DNA of 12,453 nt from an uncultured Pseudomonadota bacterium (GTDB lineage: Bacteria; Myxococcota; UBA796): assembly GCA_913040875.1 (NCBI GenBank), contig CAJWHX010000060.1, forward strand, positions 1 through 12,453, in the 5' to 3' direction. The notes beneath the pieces were generated by a model, which ran no database searches, had not been told where the DNA came from, and saw nothing but the letters and a program-made list of their open reading frames with translations. Shown in pieces: positions 5,903 to 12,453 of this stretch (position 1 is the first letter of the stretch; each line of letters begins with the position of its first letter). The position numbers were made by a program, and so were the translations under genes.

Positions 5903-6585
5903 GCTGACACTCCATTTAAACGATTCCACAATTCTTGTGCTTGAATCAATGGAAAAAACTGACGCATTCGATCTCGTGCCACTTCTTCTACGGCTTCTAC
6001 CCAACGCTGTCCTGTCAAGAGTCGTTTTAAGTGCTGCAATTCAATCTCTGCATCTTCAATCCAATTCATCTGTGCCGAGCCATACTCTGCCCAAGCACCA
6101 TCCTGAAAATCATTGATCCAAGTGATGATGTGCTCAGCCATCGCCTCCCGATCCCAACTCTGTTTGGCTGCATGGTCCAGTCGATTGGCAAAAGAACGTT
6201 GCGCATCAACCAGCATACTATCTTCGTGCCATTCATTTCGAATGTCTAAGGACCACTGTTTCATCGCCTCACTATACGTCGTCGCCACAACAGGTTCTGA
6301 TTCTTCTTTGGGGGCATTTTTATAGAGCAATTTTTTAAGTGTTCCTTTGCAACGATTCAAAGACAACCGCGTTTTGACACGATTGGCGCGACGCTTTTCC
6401 GACACCTTATCGATGGCACACAAAATTGCGGGTACCGGTATTGCCTCATCGAGCCACTGTGCCAACAAACGAACATCTGCGCCAGACAGAAACATTGCCC
6501 CTCCACGAACATTGACCAAATAGGCAGCCACTTGTTCAGCGGCTTGACGATGTTCTTCAGAGATGGAATCAAAGGGTGTGGACAT
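5899..6585 (-). CDS. Unknown protein coupled to the helicase-loader gene
   Basis: A protein of 228 residues if it starts at ATG 6585, or 238 from GTG 6615. Neither start has a clear ribosome-binding site. I prefer 6585 because the conserved-looking part (HRQAAEQVAAYLVNVRGGA, then FLSGADVRLLAQWLDEAIP) follows directly. It is a soluble, helical, charged protein without signal peptide, membrane segment or nucleotide-binding motif. The block LSGADVRLLAQWL-x-VPAILCAIDK looks like a compact helical domain; DnaD-like or helicase-partner roles are possible but not shown. Its stop overlaps the start of the ATPase gene by 4 bp, so the two are translated together and probably act in the same process, plausibly primosome assembly. 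No domain could be named from the sequence. Confidence 0.75.
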   Translation of the reverse strand: MSTPFDSISEEHRQAAEQVAAYLVNVRGGAMFLSGADVRLLAQWLDEAIPVPAILCAIDKVSEKRRANRVKTRLSLNRCKGTLKKLLYKNAPKEESEPVVATTYSEAMKQWSLDIRNEWHEDSMLVDAQRSFANRLDHAAKQSWDREAMAEHIITWINDFQDGAWAEYGSAQMNWIEDAEIELQHLKRLLTGQRWVEAVEEVARDRMRQFFPLIQAQELWNRLNGVSA

Positions 6586-6789
6586 AAAACCATTCAGTGA
6601 CAGATCAAAACTCACGGGAACTCTGGGGCAAAATTCGGGAAAACAAGGAAGGGATTTGGACTTCTAAGTTGCTACGTCATCAGAATAGCAAATCGGAAAG
6701 GGATGCACACCCGTCTCAAAAGAGATAAACAATACAAAACGGCATGCCATACTAAATGCAACCGCGTCAAAGTGTGGTCTTATTATCCT

Positions 6790-7926
6790 ATGGAGTTTTC
6801 TGTGCAGTGGCGAACACTATTTTTTGGAATTGCAACCCTACCCTTTATGATCACCCCTTCAACCGCCTTGGCTCAAGATGATGACTGGCTAGAGGGAGAT
6901 GACGATGGGGAAACGACTCGTGAAGAAGGCGAGGCTGACGAGATTGATTTGGATGAAGATCCAGATGAAGAGTCTATTGATGGCCGCGTAACGGAGCCAT
7001 CGGACGGATTGGATTTGGGAGAGGAATACGAGACTCAAGCACTCAGAGGTGAAGGCGAAGACGATGCCGACATTTACAGAGACTTCAAATCTGAGTTAGA
7101 ACGGTTGGACCCTGCAGAAGAGGCCATCTCTTGGCAAGAATATCTCGACAAATATCCAAAGTCCATCTTCAAACCGGCCATTGAACAGCGCATGTTGGAG
7201 TTAGAGGCTGAACTCTATGATGAAAGAATCGAGGACCGATATCGAAATGACGGTGGCGATGGGACAGCGGAAATCAAGCTGACCCAACCAATATTTTTAT
7301 CCAATATCGATCCTCGGCAAAAATTTCATGCGGGTTTTGAATTGGGATTTCCTGGACAGTTCAACATATTGCTGGATTACGAGCACCAACTTAAGCGAGA
7401 GCTCTCCATCCATGGCGGAATGAGATCAAGTGTCTCAGGCACCTATTTTGAACCCGGTGTAAAATATGCCTTCATCAAGTCTGCACGATTGCAAATGCTC
7501 TCAACGGCCAATCTTGATTTGATGCTGGGTGGCAATTTGGGTGTTCGCCCCACAATTGGATGGGGCAAGCGCTTCACATTAAAAAATGACATCCTGTTGG
7601 ACACCATGGCTCAAATCGGGTCGGAGCTCATTTTTTCACCGACGTTTGATCCCCGTTTACAAGGTGGTTTTCAAATCGCTGTGGCACCAACGGATACCAT
7701 ACGGTTCTTTGCAGAATCATCCGTCTACATGAAAGATTTCTCATGGGAACGTGGTGATGCCTTTGCGTTTAATACCTTCACCTTCGGGATCAAGTTCTTT
7801 GATCAGAAAAATCCTCGCGATAGCAAATACGAAGTGGGCACGGCGGCCAATATCCCCTACTATTATAAGTACTGGCGACAACACTATGGCTCAATTGCTG
7901 GCGATATCAACTGGTATTTTGAATAA
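6790..7926 (+). CDS. Exported acidic protein, probable outer-membrane beta-barrel
   Basis: A 378-residue protein from ATG 6790. An in-frame ATG at 6703 adds 29 charged residues in front of the signal peptide and is less likely. The signal peptide is MEFSVQWR, then a hydrophobic core TLFFGIATLPFMITPSTA, with cleavage predicted after ALA28. Residues about 30-110 are a strongly acidic Asp/Glu linker. A short helical segment follows (SWQEYLDKYPKSIFKPAIEQ), like a TPR-style or coiled element. From about residue 170 the sequence alternates polar and hydrophobic residues and ends NWYFE, consistent with beta-strands of a barrel. The most likely location is the outer membrane or periplasm. Specific function is unknown. 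The next gene follows after 37 bp on the same strand. Confidence 0.75.
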   Translation: MEFSVQWRTLFFGIATLPFMITPSTALAQDDDWLEGDDDGETTREEGEADEIDLDEDPDEESIDGRVTEPSDGLDLGEEYETQALRGEGEDDADIYRDFKSELERLDPAEEAISWQEYLDKYPKSIFKPAIEQRMLELEAELYDERIEDRYRNDGGDGTAEIKLTQPIFLSNIDPRQKFHAGFELGFPGQFNILLDYEHQLKRELSIHGGMRSSVSGTYFEPGVKYAFIKSARLQMLSTANLDLMLGGNLGVRPTIGWGKRFTLKNDILLDTMAQIGSELIFSPTFDPRLQGGFQIAVAPTDTIRFFAESSVYMKDFSWERGDAFAFNTFTFGIKFFDQKNPRDSKYEVGTAANIPYYYKYWRQHYGSIAGDINWYFE

Positions 7927-7963
7927 CATCCACGAAAATACACTTTGACCGGTAGGGGGTTCT

Positions 7964-9124
7964 ATGTCTACAGATGCACCTTTGATGACAGCGCTCACCT
8001 TTGATCGCTCTAGAGAAGATTGGCATTGCTCAACCGGACTCATCAAAGAAAAGGTCCCCCGCCCTGTATTGAATGAGACCGATCGTGACTCCGTCATCAT
8101 TCGAGTTCAATATGCAGGATTTTGTGGTTCAGACAGGGGCATCTGGTGGAGAAAGGCATTCGGAGATATGATCCTTGGCTCCTTAGATAACACCAAAACA
8201 GACAAGCGAATCGTCGGTCACGAGCTGCTTGGTGAAGTTGTTGAACTGGGAGCGGACGTTACCCGGGTCAGAGTTGGAGATCAAGTTTCAGCGGAAAGCC
8301 ACATCGTGTGCGGGATGTGCCTGCAATGTCTAAACGGCGAACTTCATGTCTGTGCCAACGACAAAATCATCGGTATCTCTCATGATGGGTGTTTTGCTGA
8401 GTACATAAAACTCCCTGCCAAGTGCCTGTGGCCAACCAACTTAGACAAGATCCGCCCTGAGATTGCAGCCATTCAAGAACCCTTTGGCAATGCCGTTCAC
8501 GCGTGTCAGGCCACCGATTTACGAGGAAAGCCCGTTGTGGTGATCGGATGCGGAACGATTGGTCTCTTTGTCATTTTGATTGCTCGAGCACTTGGAGCCA
8601 GTATGGTCATCGGGGTCGAAGTGGATCCGCACCATGCTGAACTGGCAAAACAGCTGGGGTGTGATGCCGTATTGATACCAAACCCTGTCTCTTCTGATGC
8701 TCCATACGCTAGTGATCCAGCGCTGGTCCAGCAAATCCTCGACCTCACAGATGGACTCGGTGTAGATGTGGCTTTCGAAATGGTTGGACACAATTCTGCA
8801 CTCAACAATGCCGTAAAGTCCGTTCGGCGGGGGGGACATGTGGTCATGTTTGGGGTTCGAAACGGAAATGTCGTCATTGAAGACTATCATCGCGTAGTCA
8901 TGAATGGTCTCCACATGCACGGCGTTGTTGGAAGACGCATCTTTGATACATGGGAAACCACTCGCGCACTGTTGGAAAACCAAGACAATGGGATCCAAGA
9001 GGCCATATTCAACATTATTTTAGCAGGTGGAACCGAGCCCATCGTACACATTGATAATTGGAATAAAGACGACTTTGAGAAGATCATCCAGAAATTTCCC
9101 AAACCCATCATTCAGTTCGATTGA
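7964..9124 (+). CDS. Zinc-dependent medium-chain dehydrogenase, L-threonine 3-dehydrogenase-like
   Basis: A 386-residue MDR-family enzyme, somewhat longer than E. coli Tdh (341). Catalytic zinc ligands are C54 (GFCGSD), GHE at 85-87 and E172 (QEPFGNAVHA). Structural zinc cysteines are C116, C119, C122 and C130. The Rossmann motif is GCGTIG at 195-200, followed by an acidic residue after the second strand (GVEVD, 217-221), which favours NAD+. GCFAEYI and HGVVGRRIFDTWETT strongly resemble threonine dehydrogenase, which oxidises L-threonine to 2-amino-3-ketobutyrate. A sorbitol or other polyol substrate is possible. The expected partner 2-amino-3-ketobutyrate CoA ligase is not in the window. The ribosome-binding site AGGGGG lies upstream of the ATG. 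FolB follows 16 bp after the stop, so co-transcription is likely. Confidence 0.88.
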   Translation: MSTDAPLMTALTFDRSREDWHCSTGLIKEKVPRPVLNETDRDSVIIRVQYAGFCGSDRGIWWRKAFGDMILGSLDNTKTDKRIVGHELLGEVVELGADVTRVRVGDQVSAESHIVCGMCLQCLNGELHVCANDKIIGISHDGCFAEYIKLPAKCLWPTNLDKIRPEIAAIQEPFGNAVHACQATDLRGKPVVVIGCGTIGLFVILIARALGASMVIGVEVDPHHAELAKQLGCDAVLIPNPVSSDAPYASDPALVQQILDLTDGLGVDVAFEMVGHNSALNNAVKSVRRGGHVVMFGVRNGNVVIEDYHRVVMNGLHMHGVVGRRIFDTWETTRALLENQDNGIQEAIFNIILAGGTEPIVHIDNWNKDDFEKIIQKFPKPIIQFD

Positions 9125-9140
9125 TAGGCTGAGCGAAACA

Positions 9141-9506
9141 ATGTCTCTAGGTACCGTTGGAATTCGACGACTCAAGGTCCACACGATTGTCGGCTTATTG
9201 CCCCATGAGCGAGTTCAAAAGCAAGACATCTTTCTCTCTATTGAACTCTCCATCAATTTCTCTCGATGTGTACAACATGACACCGAAGATCTTCAATACT
9301 CGGTAGACTATGCTACGGTAGCAAAGGATATCACAGAGTGGATTCAGCTTGAAGAATTTGAGCTACTGGAGAGCATCGCACTCTTAGGCACCGAACGCAT
9401 CCTCAATCGGTATGCCGCCGTCACACAATGCACCATAGAAATAGAAAAACCCGCAGCCATTAAAATGGCGACGGGTGCTTGGGTGCGATGGACTCGCACG
9501 CGCTAA
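9141..9506 (+). CDS. folB: Dihydroneopterin aldolase
   Basis: FolB cleaves 7,8-dihydroneopterin to 6-hydroxymethyl-7,8-dihydropterin and glycolaldehyde in folate synthesis (EC 4.1.2.25). The 121-residue length is typical. The family signature is present: VGLLPHERVQKQD with the active-site glutamate, SVDYATVAKDI with the conserved tyrosine, LLESIALLGTERIL, and IEIEKPAAI with the catalytic lysine. I chose the ATG at 9141, which places the substrate-binding first strand (GIRRLKVHTIVGLLPH) at the expected distance. A longer frame from 9027 would overlap the dehydrogenase gene. The ribosome-binding site is weak. The protein is cytoplasmic and presumably forms the usual octamer. It converges with the YbjN-like gene, with 12 bp between stop codons. 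Confidence 0.92.
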   Translation: MSLGTVGIRRLKVHTIVGLLPHERVQKQDIFLSIELSINFSRCVQHDTEDLQYSVDYATVAKDITEWIQLEEFELLESIALLGTERILNRYAAVTQCTIEIEKPAAIKMATGAWVRWTRTR

Positions 9507-9518
9507 TCCCAACAAATC

Positions 9519-10181
9519 TTAGATGTACTCGTCATCATCATCATCGCCGTCATCATCTGGATTTGAATCCTCACCGGTATCAGCAGTTTCTGAATCGGCT
9601 TGGTCATCTGCCAACATATCGGACTCCACCTCTTCGCGAATATCGTCAACATCGATCCCCAACTCTCTCAAGGCATCTTCAAATCGAGAGAAGGCCGATT
9701 GCAATTCGTCTAGTGGGTTGCCGGATTCATCAAACTCTATTACCCCTTCGCGAAGGGCTTTATAGATCACAGGATGATACTTGTCGACAATCTGTACCAA
9801 AGCCTGTACAGAGCGAAGAAGCTGCCTACGTGTCAACTCAGCATCTTCCAATGGAAACTCAATGATCGCACGGACCTCACCATCCGAATCATCATATTCA
9901 AACTGAATCATTTTGGTTTTCCAAGAGACCATCAATAAGGTTTGCAATAAGGCCGGACGATTTGTTTCATCGAGTGCAGAATAACATTGTGGTGTGAAAA
10001 TTTTCAAGAACTCACCCTCTTCCTCGAGTGATATCACCATCCCTAAATGGTTCTCCCCATCTTTATCTACATATTGCTCTGTACCAAATCCAGTGATGAT
10101 CACATCACGTTCTTGATCAATTCGGTGCTTTAAGCCTTCCGAATCTAGATAGCCAGAAATTTGTTCGAGTGTTGATCCCAT
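9519..10181 (-). CDS. YbjN-like protein with polyacidic C-terminal tail
   Basis: A 220-residue soluble protein. The N-terminal portion (about residues 1-145) has the alternating helix-strand pattern of YbjN / type III secretion chaperone-like folds, including the YLDSEGLKHRIDQERDVIIT start and an SAL-like SWKTKMIQFEYD strand region. Residues from about 180 are a run of Asp/Glu ending GDDDDDEYI, probably disordered. YbjN-like proteins are small regulators or chaperones whose exact role is often unknown. The ATG at 10181 has GGAGA about 7 nt upstream and a good extended -10 promoter. The very acidic tail may mimic nucleic acid or bind cations (inference). The family assignment rests on pattern only. 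Confidence 0.7.
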   Translation of the reverse strand: MGSTLEQISGYLDSEGLKHRIDQERDVIITGFGTEQYVDKDGENHLGMVISLEEEGEFLKIFTPQCYSALDETNRPALLQTLLMVSWKTKMIQFEYDDSDGEVRAIIEFPLEDAELTRRQLLRSVQALVQIVDKYHPVIYKALREGVIEFDESGNPLDELQSAFSRFEDALRELGIDVDDIREEVESDMLADDQADSETADTGEDSNPDDDGDDDDDEYI

Positions 10182-10213
10182 ACAGTCTCCAAATTATTTG
10201 ATGGTGCTAGGGT

Positions 10214-10222
10214 ATTATATCA
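10214..10222 (-). promoter_or_regulatory. Extended -10 promoter of the YbjN-like gene
   Basis: On the minus strand TGATATAAT combines a perfect TATAAT with the upstream TGn of an extended -10 element. A start near 10207 gives a 5' leader of about 25 nt ending in GGAGA and ATG at 10181. No strong -35 is seen at the expected distance, which is normal for extended -10 promoters. Confidence 0.6.
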
Positions 10223-10409
10223 ATCTTACGGTCAATGAACGAAAAAAGGTTCTAATATCGGATTCGATTATACAAGTGGTACTTCCTTAGCAACCTAATC
10301 GAACGACTTGAACCACAAATTTCCACACAATCTTCACAGAAGGAAACCAACTTTGTAAGTTTCAATCAGATATATTGGGACCTCAAACCCAAAATGAATC
10401 GAGTATACA

Positions 10410-10682
10410 ATGAGACTATTAACCAGTTTATTTTTATGGATGTTCATCAGCTGCCAACCCACACCGGAGTATGGTATCTGTGAAGACATTTGCAAGGAAG
10501 TGTATTCCACTTGTCAGTTTGCAGCCTATCCAAGCTTTGACTCTTGTCTTGAAGGCTGCTTTTACAATGAGGAAGAAGGCGCTGATATGGATGCACAATA
10601 CGAATGCTTTCAAGAAGCCGCTTGTGATACCTTTGAAATTGTTGAATGTGAAAACACCCATGGAGCACAATCCGATGAATAA
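10410..10682 (+). CDS. Small cysteine-rich lipoprotein
   Basis: A 90-residue protein with a short signal peptide (MRLLTSLFLWMF) and a lipobox-like FISC with the acyl-acceptor cysteine at residue 15. The mature part has about seven further cysteines (C-x3-C, then C, C-x3-C, C and others) in an acidic context. This suggests disulfide-bonded folding on the periplasmic side of the envelope. No enzymatic motif is visible. The start at ATG 10410 has only a weak ribosome-binding site. The stop overlaps the next lipoprotein gene by 8 bp, so the two are co-expressed. Whether they interact is unknown. Confidence 0.7.
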   Translation: MRLLTSLFLWMFISCQPTPEYGICEDICKEVYSTCQFAAYPSFDSCLEGCFYNEEEGADMDAQYECFQEAACDTFEIVECENTHGAQSDE

Positions 10683-11838
10683 AACAACGACCCTAACTTT
10701 ACTCAGCCTCTCGATGGCTTGCTCATCAGACTATGAACTCACCGGCGAGCGACCTGATGTCAATCCTGGAGACGTCACCGAGTGCCCCTTTACTGAAATT
10801 GAAGGCACCAGTTTCCAATCCTACGACTGCAATCCTGTATTTACCAATACGGATGAAGACTGGGGCGGTGATGTTGGATCTGTAGGCTTCTACGCTACAG
10901 ACGTCATGGGACACCCTTTTTATCAAATGTGGTACACATCTTCTGATTCTGATCAATTTGGCAGCTTTGGAATGGGATACGCAATTTCCTCTGATGGGAC
11001 AAACTGGGATACACATCCAAACAATCCCTTGTTTCAGTCAGATCCAAACGCTTGGGACGCAGACTCTGTAGCAGGTCAAGTTATCGTTTGGGACCCCGTC
11101 GAAAAGGAATATGTGATGGCGTACCAAGGGTTCACACTGGGGACCGGAGAGTTTGATTTTGAGACCTTTGAAACCGACACTGGCACTTGGGGACTGGGAA
11201 TCGCAACCTCACCGGACGGTATCTCTTGGACAAAATCTACCCGAAACCCAGTCATCAACTTTACCGAAGATTTCGACATTCTTTCTGGAGCTCAGATTTC
11301 TCCGTGCTGGCCCCTCACGATTACCATCAATCGTCGAGGATTTCGTGGATACATCGCAGCATCAAGAAATGATGATGCATTCTTGGGCGAGACGGCGTGT
11401 CACATTTATGCAATGGATGGCGTCGATGCAGACACATGGATCATTGATGACAACGCCCCTGTATTTGAAGCGGGTGGTGTATACGATAGAATGGGAATTG
11501 CATCTGCATCCATCGTAGAATTGAATGGCATACAATACATGTTCTATACTGGATTTACCGACTGGACGGAATTTGATGGCTATCGTTCTGCCACCAATCT
11601 CACGGTCAATCTGGCGACGTCCACCGATGAAGGACAGACTTGGACCCGAGATCCAAACAATCCACTTCCATTGTCTACAACTGGTGTAGCTAGCAATGTT
11701 GCTGCACAGGTGATTGGAGAGCGTATCCACTTATGGGTGACCGATATGTACGATGGTCAAGCTGCCGTCGGATACTTCCTGTATGAACCAGAAGTTGAAG
11801 CCACAGAAGAGACGGAGACCACTGAAACAGTGGAATAA
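10675..11838 (+). CDS. Lipoprotein with repeated propeller-like (GH43-like) blades
   Basis: A 387-residue protein with signal peptide MNKTTTLTLLSLSMAC and lipobox SMAC (cysteine 16). The mature part shows recurring SSDGTNWD, SPDGISWTK and STDEGQTWTR segments, each followed by a NPL- or NPV-type strand. MWYTSSD and MFYTGFTD are also present. Such blades occur in five-bladed beta-propellers of the GH43/GH32 type and in BNR/sialidase-like folds. I see no clearly conserved catalytic acid pattern, so carbohydrate binding is as likely as hydrolysis. The C-terminus ends in an acidic Thr/Glu tail. I chose ATG 10675 because it directly precedes the signal peptide and has GGAG about 10 nt upstream. It overlaps the previous gene by 8 bp. 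An intrinsic terminator follows. Confidence 0.75.
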   Translation: MNKTTTLTLLSLSMACSSDYELTGERPDVNPGDVTECPFTEIEGTSFQSYDCNPVFTNTDEDWGGDVGSVGFYATDVMGHPFYQMWYTSSDSDQFGSFGMGYAISSDGTNWDTHPNNPLFQSDPNAWDADSVAGQVIVWDPVEKEYVMAYQGFTLGTGEFDFETFETDTGTWGLGIATSPDGISWTKSTRNPVINFTEDFDILSGAQISPCWPLTITINRRGFRGYIAASRNDDAFLGETACHIYAMDGVDADTWIIDDNAPVFEAGGVYDRMGIASASIVELNGIQYMFYTGFTDWTEFDGYRSATNLTVNLATSTDEGQTWTRDPNNPLPLSTTGVASNVAAQVIGERIHLWVTDMYDGQAAVGYFLYEPEVEATEETETTETVE

Positions 11839-11861
11839 TATTCCTTCTTGGTCTGTACATA

Positions 11862-11898
11862 TGCCCTGAACTTCACTGAAGTTCAGGGCATTTCTTTT
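11862..11898 (+). terminator. Rho-independent terminator
   Basis: Perfect inverted repeat TGCCCTGAACTTCA (11862-11875) and TGAAGTTCAGGGCA (11877-11890), with one base between, followed by TTTCTTTT (11891-11898). It sits 23 bp after the propeller lipoprotein stop. The minus-strand gene ending at 11907 also runs into this hairpin, but the T tract favours plus-strand termination. Confidence 0.9.
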
Positions 11899-11906
11899 GA
11901 CTTGGT

Positions 11907-12332
11907 TTATGGATGGACCAAGTAGCCTTCGATGTAATATGTTGTAGTGCTGCATCCATCAAAGGACAATGTAGAACCCGCAGGAACCTTCAATGAAGCG
12001 GTCCCAGTTGTAAAGACCGTCTGAGGCTGAAAGTATGCTGTTCGTGTAAACATATACGTTGGATAAAAATAGTTGCTCGTCGGAACAATCACGCTTCCAT
12101 CAACGGATATTTGACACGACTGATTGGTGATCAATGTGGTAACAATGACATCTTGATCAACGGGGGCTGTAAAAACGGAGGCCCCTTGATTGATACTGCC
12201 GCCGTAGTTTACAATTGGATTCTGTCCTGCACTCACGTGAGGACCCATCTGCGCATTGGCAGATTGAATGAGTTTGTACGTCACACCGGTCGATAAAACC
12301 AAGAATGCTGTCGCCATGATATTTTTCCACAT
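11907..12332 (-). CDS. Small exported protein of unknown function
   Basis: A 141-residue protein with signal peptide MWKNIMATAFLVLSTGVTYK and LIQSANA, cleavage predicted after A27. The mature region is rich in Val, Thr, Ser, Tyr and Gly in a beta-strand-like pattern (DQDVIVTTLITNQSCQISVDG, then a Tyr/Phe-rich NYFYPTYMFTRTAYF). Two cysteines (in NQSC and FDGC) could form a disulfide. It is probably secreted or periplasmic and resembles a small beta-sandwich. I do not recognise a family. The ATG at 12332 has AGGAG about 5-8 nt upstream. It converges with the lipoprotein pair at the shared terminator. Confidence 0.75.
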   Translation of the reverse strand: MWKNIMATAFLVLSTGVTYKLIQSANAQMGPHVSAGQNPIVNYGGSINQGASVFTAPVDQDVIVTTLITNQSCQISVDGSVIVPTSNYFYPTYMFTRTAYFQPQTVFTTGTASLKVPAGSTLSFDGCSTTTYYIEGYLVHP

Positions 12333-12453
12333 TGTGTACTCCTATATAGATTGAATGCCTATTGCTTACCAAACCGGTATTGGAAATGCAATCCCTTTGA
12401 CTATTCGGTATAAAGTTTGCATGCAATCTATGTATACAACAGCAATCTAGGAA

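Noticed and set aside
8506..8998. Minus-strand open frames opposite the dehydrogenase gene
   Set aside because: They lie entirely within a clear plus-strand enzyme and show no domain features.

Overview
The window looks like chromosomal DNA of a Gram-negative bacterium of moderate GC content. A Myxococcota or other deltaproteobacterial lineage is my best guess. The grounds are two lipobox proteins in tandem, a signal-peptide protein with a barrel-like C-terminus, acidic linkers, and a formylglycine-generating-enzyme-fold (FGE) protein with a helical N-terminal extension. No rRNA, tRNA, CRISPR array, transposase, integrase or reverse transcriptase was seen, so the taxon is inference only.

Left part (1-3729). 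A truncated minus-strand gene with a SHOCT-like helical start runs off the left edge. A good promoter then precedes a complete two-gene AbiE-type toxin-antitoxin operon (antitoxin 270-866, nucleotidyltransferase toxin 863-1768, sharing ATGA). About 850 bp without a convincing gene follow. They hold a GC-rich family of degenerate direct repeats (about 1840-2140) and a hairpin-forming inverted repeat (2216-2296). On the minus strand comes a 368-residue FGE-sulfatase (C-type lectin fold) protein. Its last 30 or so codons are GC-rich and dominated by codons ending in C at the positions that vary in diversity-generating retroelement (DGR) targets. This is the most interesting signal here. No template repeat or reverse transcriptase is visible in the window.

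Middle (3730-6789). A small minus-strand gene appears to be broken by a one-base contraction in a run of six A/T. Its upstream region shares a sequence element with the FGE gene at a similar distance from the start codon. An A/C-rich, G-poor repeat block (about 4565-4860) follows. Next is a translationally coupled minus-strand pair: a protein of unknown function and a zinc-cluster AAA+ ATPase of the DnaC/DnaI/IstB helicase-loader type.

Right part (6790-12453). On the plus strand are an exported acidic, probably outer-membrane protein, a threonine-dehydrogenase-like zinc dehydrogenase, and dihydroneopterin aldolase FolB, closely spaced. They converge on a minus-strand YbjN-like protein with a very acidic tail and an extended -10 promoter. 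Two overlapping lipoprotein genes follow, one small and cysteine-rich, one a repeat-bearing propeller-like protein. They end in a strong intrinsic terminator shared with a convergent gene for a small exported protein.

The gene set is mostly envelope proteins and housekeeping functions on the right, and conflict or diversification functions (AbiE, DGR-like variable protein, decayed repeats) on the left. The left 5 kb is the accessory-looking part.
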